NCBI GenBank assembly: GCA_028290405.1
Contig: JAQGJX010000219.1
Coordinates: forward strand, 1 to 63,673
DNA: 63,673 nucleotides
Direction of reading: 5' to 3'
From: Hyphomicrobiales bacterium
Lineage (GTDB): Bacteria; Pseudomonadota; Alphaproteobacteria; Rhizobiales; Beijerinckiaceae
Both the position numbers and the translations under genes were made by a program. Position 1 is the stretch's first letter. Every line of letters starts with the position of its first letter. The notes under the pieces were generated by a model that worked only from the letters and a program-made list of their open reading frames with translations, made no database searches and was not told where the DNA came from. This document shows positions 47,839-56,171 of the stretch, one piece after another.

Positions 47839-48627
47839 TCACCCAATGGCGCGCCGGTAGAGATGCCAGGTCGCGTGGCCCAGCACCGGAATGACGACGG
47901 CGAGCCCTGCGAACAGAAGCACGAAGCCCAGCGCCAGCGAAACGGCGACGATGAGGCCCCACGCGGCCACCGCGAGCGGGCTGACGGCGGCGACGCGCAG
48001 CGAGGCGCCGACCGCCGTCCCGACGCCCACATGGCGATCGAGGATCAGCGGAAACGCCACCACGCTGATGACGAGCACCAGCGCCGCATACACGAAGCCG
48101 ACCACCGAGCCGACGGCGATCAGGGTCCAGCCCTGGCGGGTGGTGAAGACGTCGTTCAGGAAGCTCGCAAGGGAGTCCGGCGGCTCCAGCCCGAACAGCG
48201 TGGCGTAAAGCGATTGCGCGGTCAGCAGCCAGGCAATGAAGATGAACGCGAGGACGACGCCCAGCCCGAGCAGAGCGCCCAGCCCCGGCGAGCGGAACAC
48301 CCCAAGACCCTCGCGCCAGCCGACGCTGAGGCCCTGCTCGCGGCGTCGGCTGAGTTCGTAAAGCCCGACGGCGGCGAACGGGCCGATGAGCGCGAAGCCC
48401 GCCATCAACGGAAACAGCAGCGGGATGATGTTGTAGGTGTAGGTGAGCCGCGCCAGGAACAATCCGGCGATCGGATAGATCAGCGCCAGAAACACGATGT
48501 GCGAGGGCATGGCCCAGAAATCCTCCACCCCCTTGCGCAGCGCCCAGCGGACGTCGGCGAGCGTGAGGTGGCGAATGGCGAGCCGCTGGGCGTCGTCGGT
48601 GTGGTAACTCAGGTGAACGCTGGACAT
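47839..48627 (-). CDS. DUF2189 integral membrane protein
   Basis: This 262-residue protein has six membrane segments and the DUF2189 pattern: WALRKGVEDFWAMPSHIVFLALIYPIAGL, then GFALIGPFAAVGLYELSRRREQG. Function is unknown in the family. It ends directly against the convergent gdhA stop. The DUF1476 gene lies 48 bases upstream on the same strand, so they may share a transcript. Confidence 0.88.
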   Translation of the reverse strand: MSSVHLSYHTDDAQRLAIRHLTLADVRWALRKGVEDFWAMPSHIVFLALIYPIAGLFLARLTYTYNIIPLLFPLMAGFALIGPFAAVGLYELSRRREQGLSVGWREGLGVFRSPGLGALLGLGVVLAFIFIAWLLTAQSLYATLFGLEPPDSLASFLNDVFTTRQGWTLIAVGSVVGFVYAALVLVISVVAFPLILDRHVGVGTAVGASLRVAAVSPLAVAAWGLIVAVSLALGFVLLFAGLAVVIPVLGHATWHLYRRAIG

Positions 48628-48675
48628 GGGAGCGCTCCATTGGCTCCTGCGGGAAAGGCGTCCGCGGCTAGGCGC

Positions 48676-48966
48676 TTACGCCAGCAGTTCGTCCATGCGG
48701 CGGCGGATGCGATGGTCCGACATGGGGATGCGCGCGTGTTGCAGATCCGCCTGCACGGCGGCGAACACGCCCTCGTCGCCGCGTAAAGCGCCGATGCGCA
48801 GCAGGCTGGCCGCGTACTCCTGCGCTTCGGGTTCGGGCAGGCGCATGAGTTCGGCCGCCCAGAGCGCAAGCCGCTTGTTGCGCCGGGCGTGCGCTTCGAA
48901 ACTCAGCCTTTCATCGTGGACGTACTTGCGCTCGAAAGCCTGCTCGCGCTGATCGAAGGTGGTCAT
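48676..48966 (-). CDS. Divergent ATPase-inhibitor zeta subunit (DUF1476)
   Basis: This 96-residue helical protein opens with MTTFDQREQAFERKYVHDERLSFEAHARRNKRLALWAAELM and ends with SDHRIRRRMDELLA, both hallmarks of the alphaproteobacterial F1-ATPase inhibitor zeta. The central loop, usually acidic (VVMADFEEAGDEDV-like in family members I recall), reads LRIGALRGDEGVF. It is also shorter than typical (about 105). It may be a second, diverged copy. GGAGGAGG lies six bases before the start. Confidence 0.88.
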   Translation of the reverse strand: MTTFDQREQAFERKYVHDERLSFEAHARRNKRLALWAAELMRLPEPEAQEYAASLLRIGALRGDEGVFAAVQADLQHARIPMSDHRIRRRMDELLA

Positions 48967-49010
48967 CTGATCCTCCTCCGCGCCCGTGCCCCCTTGGAAG
49001 GTGCGATAAC

Positions 49011-49050
49011 CGAGAACGCAGGAAAACGGCCGAGGTTCCCTGCGTTCTCG
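49011..49050. repeat. Perfect 12-bp inverted repeat downstream of the Cys-rich gene
   Basis: CGAGAACGCAGG (49011-49022) pairs with CCTGCGTTCTCG (49039-49050) across 16 bases. It follows the stop of the minus-strand Cys-rich gene and precedes the DUF1476 gene, so it probably ends the former's transcript. There is no T-run. Confidence 0.55.
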
Positions 49051-49058
49051 CGCTTCCT

Positions 49059-49424
49059 TCAGCGGCGTTTAAGCGCGTGCGCAGGCATGGTGGAGCCCGG
49101 CTTGCCGTGCTCGGCCGCCTTGATCATCCGCACCACGGCGGGCGGCAATGGCAGGCGGCTTGTCCCGCCCACGACCCGGCCCACCACATGCCCGTGGCAA
49201 CCCTGCTCGCCGCACTTGCTTCCGCTACAGCAATTATAGGTGCAGTATCGCGCGCCGCATTTCTTGTCGCACCCGAACGCCGTGGTGTCTCCCACGCTGC
49301 CCGTCTGAAGTCCCTTCCCGCAGGTGTTCTTCACTCCCTGGTCGGTCATGGTCGTCGCGGACGCCGGGCCCGTAAACAACGCCAGCGTCGCCAGAGACGC
49401 GAACATGATGATCGACTTGCGCAT
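49059..49424 (-). CDS. Small secreted protein with eight cysteines
   Basis: This 121-residue product has a signal peptide (IIMFASLATLALFTGPASA). Eight Cys lie in about 45 residues: NTCGKG, FGCDKKCGARYCTYNCCSGSKCGEQGCHGH. The Cys spacing suggests a disulfide-knotted domain; the tail is basic (PAHALKRR). AGGAGG precedes the start. I know no family for it. Confidence 0.78.
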   Translation of the reverse strand: MRKSIIMFASLATLALFTGPASATTMTDQGVKNTCGKGLQTGSVGDTTAFGCDKKCGARYCTYNCCSGSKCGEQGCHGHVVGRVVGGTSRLPLPPAVVRMIKAAEHGKPGSTMPAHALKRR

Positions 49425-49518
49425 GTGAGCCTCCTGTTGTCGGCTCTGGAAGACTACGCCTGGCGCCGGAATGCGTCGAGACGATGAAAAATGGGGCGCT
49501 GTTTATATGGCGTCAGCA

Positions 49519-50652
49519 TTACTGAGCCTGAGCCTGGTCGGCCTTGGCGGCGGCGGCGCCATACCAGCCGATCAGGTCGCGGGCGGCCGCGATGAAAGCC
49601 GCCGTCATGGCCTGCGCGGCAGGCGCTCCGTCCATCTCCTTCGCCGGCTCCCTGGCGGCGACGACGCGCGCGTCGATCACCTTGCCGTCCTTGCCGACGA
49701 GCCGCGCGGCAAGTTCAACGACCGCGTTGCGCGTCTGCTCCTCGACTTCGAACTGGCGCACTTCCAGCATGAGCTGAAGGTCGGCGTTGAGCCCCTCGGT
49801 GGGCGGGCTGGCGAACCTGTAGCCGAGCCCGTCGAACACTTGGAGCACCTTGCGCTGCACCAGCTTGGGGATGCTGTCGGCCCAGCGCCCCGTCTGCATC
49901 GTCACCTGCCCGTCGGGCTTGCGGAGCAGAAAGCGTTGCGTGTCGCGCGAGAACTCGACCGTGGGGTCCGCTACGATGAGCTGCGCCTCGCCCTTGAGCG
50001 CCAGCCCCTCAAAGGGCTGCGGCAGGACGAGATCGAACGCGCCCGCTTCCTTCTTCTCGTCCGCCCCCCCGGTCATGCGCTCGAGGCCGGACAGGATCGT
50101 ATCCACCTTGTCGGAATTGCGCGCGAGCGCGGCCGAGAAGCTCTGGATGTTCGCCACCACCTCGCGCACCGGATCGGCGTTGTCACCCAGGATTTCCTGA
50201 AACTGCGACAGGGTCCGGCGCGCCTCTTCGGTCAGCGAGCGGGCGCCGGGCGCATTCAGCACGACGGGGCCGCCGTCGCGCGGCGCCGCAAGCGGCGCGC
50301 CCTCCCCGCCGCTGAGCGACACGACGGTGGAGCCCATGAGGCCTTGCGTATCAAGGCTGACTTGCGTCGACGCGCTCAACGGGGCGTCAGCGCTCACCGA
50401 CAGCCGCGCGCGCAGGCCTGCGGGATGCCGCGCATCGAACGAAAGCCGCTGCACCTCGCCCACGCGCACGCCGTTGAAGGAGACTGGCGCGCCTACGCGC
50501 AGCCCAGGCGCCTGCGTGGCGAACAGCACGTCCACCTGCCGCTGCGCGCCAAGCGAGCCCGTGCCCCGCAGCCAGAGCGCGCTCAACAGCGCCGCCACCG
50601 CGACGACCAGCGTGAAAAGACCGACGGCGACGTAGCGGGCCTTGACTTCCAT
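49519..50652 (-). CDS. MlaD-type MCE protein fused to a PqiC-like (ABC transport auxiliary) domain
   Basis: This 377-residue protein is anchored by one N-terminal membrane segment (YVAVGLFTLVVAVAALLSALWL). An MCE domain follows (VLFATQAPGLRVGAPVSFNGVRVGEV), then a helical linker to about residue 200. The last 170 residues match ABC_trans_aux/PqiC (RWADSIPKLVQRKVLQVFDGLGYRF, DLQLMLEVRQFEVEE, AFIAAARDLIGWYG), which is usually a separate lipoprotein. ATG 50652 was chosen because GGAGGG lies nine bases upstream and it overlaps the ATPase stop by one base. It carries phospholipids across the periplasm with MlaE and MlaF. Confidence 0.9.
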   Translation of the reverse strand: MEVKARYVAVGLFTLVVAVAALLSALWLRGTGSLGAQRQVDVLFATQAPGLRVGAPVSFNGVRVGEVQRLSFDARHPAGLRARLSVSADAPLSASTQVSLDTQGLMGSTVVSLSGGEGAPLAAPRDGGPVVLNAPGARSLTEEARRTLSQFQEILGDNADPVREVVANIQSFSAALARNSDKVDTILSGLERMTGGADEKKEAGAFDLVLPQPFEGLALKGEAQLIVADPTVEFSRDTQRFLLRKPDGQVTMQTGRWADSIPKLVQRKVLQVFDGLGYRFASPPTEGLNADLQLMLEVRQFEVEEQTRNAVVELAARLVGKDGKVIDARVVAAREPAKEMDGAPAAQAMTAAFIAAARDLIGWYGAAAAKADQAQAQ

Positions 50653-51416
50653 CAGCGCCATCCCTCCGCTTCAACGGCGCGCTCGCCGCGAAAATAATCC
50701 CTGAGCCACAGATGTTGCGAGCGGCTGACGGATTCGTACGACCCGTCCGCCACGATGGTCCCCTCGTACAGCGCCGCCACGCGTCCGCAGATCGCCCGCA
50801 GGGTGTGCAGGTCATGGGTGATCATGAACACCGTCAGTCCCAGCGTGCCGTGCAGCGTCTTGATGAGCGCATCGAAATCGCGCGACGCGATGGGGTCTAG
50901 CCCGGAGGTCGGCTCGTCGAGGAACACAAGCTCCGGATCGAGCGCGAGCGCCCGGGCGAGCGCCACGCGCTTGGTCATCCCGCCTGAAAGCTCCGAGGGC
51001 AGCTTGTCGGCGTCCGCAGGCGCAATGCCAACCATCTGCAATTTGGCGAGCGCGATCTCGCGGAACATGCGGTCGGAGCCCTCAAGATATTCGCGCATGG
51101 GAAACTCGACGTTCTCCCGCACGCTCAGCGAGGAGAACAAGGCGCCGTGCTGGAACAGCATTCCGACGCGGCACCCCATCAGGCGCACGTCGTCCTGGGT
51201 GGCGTCCCGCAAGCGGGCGCCGAGGATGTCCACCGAGCCGCCGCTCATGGGGACCAGCCCCAGCATAGTGCGCAGCAGCACGGTCTTGCCGCTGCCGGAC
51301 GCGCCGATGAGGCCGACGATCTCCCCGCTGTCGACGGTGAGCGACAGGTCACGGATGACCTCGCGGCCGCCGAGCCGCACGGAGAGATGGTCGATTCGGA
51401 TCGCGGGCGCGGCCAT
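50652..51416 (-). CDS. mlaF: MlaF-type lipid ABC transporter ATPase
   Basis: This 254-residue ATPase powers the MCE lipid transporter. It has Walker A GASGSGKT, the Q loop in VGMLFQHGALFSSL, the signature ELSGGMTKRVALARAL typical of MlaF, Walker B ELVFLDEPTSGLDP and the switch His in MITHDL. Overlaps of one base with both neighbours (TGATG) indicate tight translational coupling in mlaEFD. Confidence 0.95.
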   Translation of the reverse strand: MAAPAIRIDHLSVRLGGREVIRDLSLTVDSGEIVGLIGASGSGKTVLLRTMLGLVPMSGGSVDILGARLRDATQDDVRLMGCRVGMLFQHGALFSSLSVRENVEFPMREYLEGSDRMFREIALAKLQMVGIAPADADKLPSELSGGMTKRVALARALALDPELVFLDEPTSGLDPIASRDFDALIKTLHGTLGLTVFMITHDLHTLRAICGRVAALYEGTIVADGSYESVSRSQHLWLRDYFRGERAVEAEGWR

Positions 51417-52540
51417 CACATGCCCACCCATGCGAAGATGATCGCGAAGACGCCGTCCAGCACGATGACCAGGAAGATGGACTTCACCACGGAGGACGTG
51501 GCGCCAAGCCCCAGCGATTCAGCGCTGCCCTGCACCCGCAAGCCTTCAAGCGCCGCGACAGTCCCGATAATGAGCGCCATGACAGGCGCCTTGATCATGC
51601 CGACCTGGAAGTCGTTCGAGGTGGCCGCCTCCCGCAGGCGCTCCATGTAAATAGCTGCGCTCATGTCGCCATACGTCGCGGCGACGAACCCCGCCCCCAC
51701 CATCGCGGCCATCATGCCCAGAAGCGTGAGCATCGGCGCCGCTATGGTGATCGCCAGAACGCGCGGCAGGATAAGGATGTCCACCGGATCGAGCCCCATG
51801 GTGCGCAAGGCGTCGATTTCCTCGCGCATCTTCATGGAGCCGACCTCGGCCGTATAGGCGCTGCCCGAGCGCCCGGCGATCATGATCGTCACAAGGAGCA
51901 CGCCGATCTCGCGCAGAACGAGAATGGTCACCAGATCCACGACGTAATCGGACGCGCCAAAGCGACGGAAGTGAAAGAACCCCTGCTGGGCGATGATGCA
52001 GCCGATCAGAAACGTCATGAGCGCGATGATCGGCACGGCGCGCAGGCCCACGCGGTCGATGTGGTGCACGACCGAAATCCAGCGCAGACGCGAAGGATGC
52101 GCGAGGACCTGCATGAAGCTTATGACAAGGCGCCCCAGCAGCGAAGCCAGCGCCAGCAGGTAATCCAGCGCCGCCAGAAGCGCGTCGCCCGTCCGAGCCA
52201 GCGGGTCGACGACCGTGGCGCGCGCAGGGGGCGCGGGCGCGAGATCGATGCGTCCCAGGCTGCGCAGGATGCTCGCATGACGATCGCGCACGCCCACGAT
52301 CTCAGCCGGCGCCCCGCTCTGGCTCGCGGCGCGGCGAATGCTTTCGATCGACCACGCGCCGTAGGTGTCGAGGCTGTCGATGCGGCTCACGTCCACCCGA
52401 AGGCTGGACGCCGCTTGCGGACGCCAGGCGGCGAGGCGCTCCAGGGCGCTGGAATGACGTGCGATCCAGTCGCCGCGCAGGGTGAGGATCGCAGCGCCGT
52501 CGCTCGCGGAGCTTTCAACTTGCGGCTGGACGTCGGGCAT
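51416..52540 (-). CDS. mlaE: MlaE-type permease with N-terminal STAS domain
   Basis: This 374-residue protein joins a STAS domain (residues about 10-105) to an MlaE permease of five or six membrane segments. GLRAVPIIALMTFLIGCIIAQQ and the coupling helix EVGSMKMREEIDALRTMGLDPVDIL are characteristic. In E. coli the STAS protein MlaB is separate and regulates the complex, so the fusion likely replaces it. ATG 52540 was chosen because ACAGGAG precedes it. Confidence 0.95.
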   Translation of the reverse strand: MPDVQPQVESSASDGAAILTLRGDWIARHSSALERLAAWRPQAASSLRVDVSRIDSLDTYGAWSIESIRRAASQSGAPAEIVGVRDRHASILRSLGRIDLAPAPPARATVVDPLARTGDALLAALDYLLALASLLGRLVISFMQVLAHPSRLRWISVVHHIDRVGLRAVPIIALMTFLIGCIIAQQGFFHFRRFGASDYVVDLVTILVLREIGVLLVTIMIAGRSGSAYTAEVGSMKMREEIDALRTMGLDPVDILILPRVLAITIAAPMLTLLGMMAAMVGAGFVAATYGDMSAAIYMERLREAATSNDFQVGMIKAPVMALIIGTVAALEGLRVQGSAESLGLGATSSVVKSIFLVIVLDGVFAIIFAWVGM

Positions 52541-52575
52541 GGCGCTCCTGTTACGCAAAGCGAACACGCCGTACT

Positions 52576-52601
52576 GGCGCGCTTGATGAAACTAGCGCGC
52601 C
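52576..52601. repeat. 8-bp inverted repeat upstream of mlaE
   Basis: GGCGCGCT (52576-52583) pairs with AGCGCGCC (52594-52601) around ten bases, 36 bases before the mlaE start in the gap shared with the divergent beta-propeller-like gene. It could be an operator or a leader hairpin. Confidence 0.35.
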
Positions 52602-52718
52602 GCCCTCGTTCGGAAAGATGCAGCCGCGCCGATGCTTCGGGTTTCTGCAAGCCGGATTTAACCAGCTTGAGCGGGGAAGCTCGGCCGCCGCGACGCGCAC
52701 GCGTATAAGGCCGCGTTC

Positions 52719-53903
52719 ATGTCGGCGTGGAGAGCGATGATGGCGTTTCACCGTGGCGCGGCTGCGCTCCTCGCGTTGATGCTGGCCCCGGCCCAAGCGG
52801 GCGCGCAAACCGGGCCGACGCTGCGGTTCGCCACGCGCACGCCGGAGGTCGTCTACGACTCCGCCCGCGACGCCTGCCAGCCCATCGACACGCCGGACAT
52901 TCCCGCCACCGCCTTTCGCGCCGTGGACGGAGGCGTGGTGATGTTCGCGCTGCATTACGTCAACCGGACGCTGCGCGGCCCCACCCTTGGGCAAGTTAAG
53001 ATCGACTGCGCCATCGTGCTGAACTCGGGGCTGCAGGGCGACCCGGCGCTCTACAACGACAGGCGCTATCTGGGCTCTCCGTGGACGGACGACGGCGTTA
53101 ACATCAAGGCGCTTGTCCATCATGAGTATCATGGCGAGGATCACGGCCGCTGCCCCATCGGGACGTATCTGGGCTGCTGGCACAACACGGTGCTCGCCTA
53201 TTCCTCGCGCGACGGCGGACGCTCGTTCCAGCCCGACAGGCCGCTTGTCGTCGCCTCCATTCCGCAACGCCAGGACGCCGGCCAGGGGCGCCATCGCGGC
53301 TTCTTCAACCCGTCCAACATCGTGTCCGACGGGCCCTATAAATACTTCATGGCCGCCACCACGGGGTGGGCCGGCCAGCCTTATGGAATCTGCCTCTTCC
53401 GCACCGCGACCCCCAACGACAGCGGCTCCTGGCGCGCGTTCGACGGCCAGGACTTCACCATCAGGTACGACGATCCCTATGCGACCATGACGCTTGCGCA
53501 GCCCCGGCCCTGCAAGATCATCGAGCCCTTCCTGTTCGCGGTCGGCTCCATCGTGCGCCACCGTCCCAGCAACCAATGGATCGCCGTGTGGATGGCCAAC
53601 AAGGTGGACCGACGCTTCAAATCCAGCGGATTCTATTACGCGACCTCCGGCGACCTGAAGACGTGGTCTGCGCCGCAACTCCTGCGCGCCGGCGACACGA
53701 TCCACAACATGCCCTGCAACGGCCGGGTGATCGCCTATCCTTCGCTGCTGGACGAGACGGCGCAGAGCCGCAACTTCCAGGACGTGGGCGACGCGCCGTG
53801 GCTCTACTCGATGACGACGGCCACGAAGGATTGCGGCACGCAGGCGCGCGTCCTCCAGCGTGAGCGGCTCGAGCTGAGCTCAGGCCGCGGCCGGGGCCGC
53901 TAG
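52719..53903 (+). CDS. Secreted beta-propeller-like protein (sialidase/GH43-like repeats)
   Basis: This 394-residue protein has a signal peptide ending at AQAGAQ. The rest is rich in Trp, Tyr and Asp turns. The segment YSSRDGGRSFQ fits the Asp-box pattern S-x-D-x-G-x-S-F of sialidase-type propellers, and YYATSGDLKTWSAP is a similar turn. HHEYHGEDHGRC gives a His-rich loop. The protein could hydrolyse or bind a glycan, but I cannot place catalytic residues. ATG 52719 has AAGG nine bases upstream; ATG 52740 would give a tighter signal peptide. Confidence 0.65.
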   Translation: MSAWRAMMAFHRGAAALLALMLAPAQAGAQTGPTLRFATRTPEVVYDSARDACQPIDTPDIPATAFRAVDGGVVMFALHYVNRTLRGPTLGQVKIDCAIVLNSGLQGDPALYNDRRYLGSPWTDDGVNIKALVHHEYHGEDHGRCPIGTYLGCWHNTVLAYSSRDGGRSFQPDRPLVVASIPQRQDAGQGRHRGFFNPSNIVSDGPYKYFMAATTGWAGQPYGICLFRTATPNDSGSWRAFDGQDFTIRYDDPYATMTLAQPRPCKIIEPFLFAVGSIVRHRPSNQWIAVWMANKVDRRFKSSGFYYATSGDLKTWSAPQLLRAGDTIHNMPCNGRVIAYPSLLDETAQSRNFQDVGDAPWLYSMTTATKDCGTQARVLQRERLELSSGRGRGR

Positions 53904-53991
53904 GGCCAACATCCCGCTTGCGCACACGCTGCGCGGATGGAAGTATGCCGCCGGGCGGCGCTACAAGACGCGGCCCGGATGGGAGGACGTC

Positions 53992-54972
53992 ATGCGCCAT
54001 GTTTCGCTGGGCAGACTTTCGCGCGCCGCCGCCGCGCTCGCGCTATCATGCGCCGCAAGCGTCACGGCGGCTGGCGCCCAGACATATCCCTCGCGCGACA
54101 TCGTGCTGTTGTGCGCCTTTCCGGCGGGAAGCGGCGCCGACGTGATCGTGCGTTACTTTGGCGAGAAGGTGCGCCCGCTCACGGGGCGCACGGTCATCGT
54201 TCAGAACGTGCCGGGCGCCGGCGGCAACATCGCCGCCGAGCAGATGGTCCGATCCAAGCCTGACGGGCACACGATCTTCGTTCACGCCGGCAACACGGTC
54301 GCGTCGAACCAGCACCTCATCAAGAACAACCCCATCGACGCGGCCAAGCAGGTGCGCATCGCGGCCACCATCAACCGGCAGGGATTCTTCGTCACCGCGC
54401 ACACGAAGTCGCCGTGGAAGACGCTGGCGGAATTGACCGAGGCCATGAAGGCGAAGGGCGACAAGGCGACCTACGCCACCACGGCCAATTCAGGCGTCAT
54501 CCTCGGCGCGCTCTACGCCCAGAAGGCGGGCCTGAGCGCCGTCGAGGTGCGCTATCGCATGGGGCCGGATTCGCTGAAGGAGATGGAGACGGGCCGCGTG
54601 GATTATGGCCTGCATGACCCTCAAATCAGCATGCAGGAATCCCGCAAGGGCAATCTGCGGCTGCTGGCGGTGGCCACCGGCGAACGCATGAAGTCCACGC
54701 CCGACGTGCCCACCATGACGGAGCTGGGCTACCCCATGGACCTGCAGGGCTGGTTCGCCGCCATGGTGCCGATGCAGACGCCAGAACCCATCGTCCGGCA
54801 GATCAACGCATGGTTCAACCAGGTGCTGGAGACGAAGGACGCGCAGGAATTCCTGGAGGCGTTCGGCGGCGAGGCGTGGGCGTCGACCCCCGAAGTCGGC
54901 CAGGCGCGGTTGGAGAAGGACCTCGTGGATTGGGTCGACTACATCCGCGCCGGTGGGCTGACGCCGCAATAA
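53992..54972 (+). CDS. Bug-family (tripartite tricarboxylate transporter) substrate-binding protein 1
   Basis: This 326-residue periplasmic receptor has a signal peptide (residues 1-30) and the Bug/TctC fold: YPSRDIVLLCAFPAGSGADVIVRYFGEKV, VPGAGGNIAAEQMVRSKPDGHTI and PTMTELGYPMDLQGWFAAMVP. Bug proteins bind carboxylates and related small solutes. No TctA/TctB membrane genes are nearby, which is common in Bug-rich genomes. It is clearly paralogous to the next gene. GGGAGG precedes the start. Confidence 0.93.
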   Translation: MRHVSLGRLSRAAAALALSCAASVTAAGAQTYPSRDIVLLCAFPAGSGADVIVRYFGEKVRPLTGRTVIVQNVPGAGGNIAAEQMVRSKPDGHTIFVHAGNTVASNQHLIKNNPIDAAKQVRIAATINRQGFFVTAHTKSPWKTLAELTEAMKAKGDKATYATTANSGVILGALYAQKAGLSAVEVRYRMGPDSLKEMETGRVDYGLHDPQISMQESRKGNLRLLAVATGERMKSTPDVPTMTELGYPMDLQGWFAAMVPMQTPEPIVRQINAWFNQVLETKDAQEFLEAFGGEAWASTPEVGQARLEKDLVDWVDYIRAGGLTPQ

Positions 54973-55060
54973 TAGCGCCTTGAACGCTGCATGAATCCTG
55001 CGCTATCGTGCCTGCGATAACGCGGCGCCGGAGAGCTGCCGCGTTCATGGGAGGACAGGC

Positions 55061-56035
55061 ATGAATCTCACGAGACGCCACGCGATGCTTGGGGCTGCGG
55101 CGACGCTGGCGGCGCCCTCCATCGGCCATGCGCAATCGGCCTACCCGTCGCAGGACGTGCGCTTCGTGTGCGCCTTTCCGCCGGGCAGCGGCGCGGACGT
55201 GATCGTGCGCTATTACGCGGAGCGGATGCGTCCGCTGCTGGGCCGCAACGTGATCGTGGAAAACCGCGCCGGCGCCAACGCCATGATCGCGACCGAGTAT
55301 TGCGCCCGCGCCAAGCCGGACGGCTATACGATCTTCGTGCATTCCGGCAGCTCCATGGCCGCCAACATGCACCTGTTCAAGAACCCCACGGTGGACATCG
55401 TCAAGGCCTACCAGGTCATCGCCACCATCAACCGGCAACCCTTCATGCTGGTGGTGGACGCCAAGCGGCCCTGGAAGACGGTGAACGAACTCACCGCCTA
55501 CCTGAAGGAAAAGGGCGAGAAGGCCACCTACGCTTCGGCCGCCGCGTCCGGCACCGTGATGGGCGAGATGTACAAGGCGATCACGGGCGTGAAAGCCGTG
55601 GAGGTCATCTACAAGAACGCGCCCGATTCCCTGAACGACATGGCCAGCGGCGCCATCGACTACGGCATTCAGGACCCGGTGTTCTCGCTGGCGCAGGCGC
55701 GCGAGGGACGCCTGCGCATTCTCGCCGTCAGCACCGGACAACGCCTTGCGGCCAATCCCGAACTGCCCACGATGGCGGAATCGGGCGTCGTGGGCATGGA
55801 CCAGACCGGCTGGTGGTCCGCCCAGGCGCCCATCGCCACGCCACGTCCCATCATCGACCAGCTCAACAAGCTGTTCAACCAGGTCACGTCGTCCGACGAG
55901 ACCAAGGCGTTCCTGAACAGGTTCGGCGGCGACCCGCTGATCTCCACGCCCGACGAAGCGCAGGCGCGGCTGGTGAAGGACGTCGACGTGTGGGGCGAAT
56001 ACGTCCGCATCTCGAAGATCGAGAAGCAGGGCTGA
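55061..56035 (+). CDS. Bug-family substrate-binding protein 2
   Basis: This 324-residue receptor begins with a Tat-type signal (LTRRHAMLGAAATLAAPSIGHAQ) followed by YPSQDVRFVCAFPPGSGADVIVRYYAERMRPLLGR. It shares long runs with the upstream receptor (for example the GSGADVIVRY core and ATINRQ), so the pair arose by tandem duplication, although the upstream copy lacks the twin arginine. GGGAGG lies before the start. The UbiD gene follows after 136 bases, suggesting that the bound ligand is its substrate or a precursor (inference). Confidence 0.93.
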   Translation: MNLTRRHAMLGAAATLAAPSIGHAQSAYPSQDVRFVCAFPPGSGADVIVRYYAERMRPLLGRNVIVENRAGANAMIATEYCARAKPDGYTIFVHSGSSMAANMHLFKNPTVDIVKAYQVIATINRQPFMLVVDAKRPWKTVNELTAYLKEKGEKATYASAAASGTVMGEMYKAITGVKAVEVIYKNAPDSLNDMASGAIDYGIQDPVFSLAQAREGRLRILAVSTGQRLAANPELPTMAESGVVGMDQTGWWSAQAPIATPRPIIDQLNKLFNQVTSSDETKAFLNRFGGDPLISTPDEAQARLVKDVDVWGEYVRISKIEKQG

Positions 56036-56171
56036 CGAACCAAGCTTGATAAAAAAGCAGGCGCGCGGAGCGGGAACGCACGCGCGCCTTGCGCTTGTCG
56101 CAGCCTGGCGCGCGGGCCATAATGACTGCAAACAACATCATCGTGCGCCGCAACGGCGCCGGGAGGAAACC

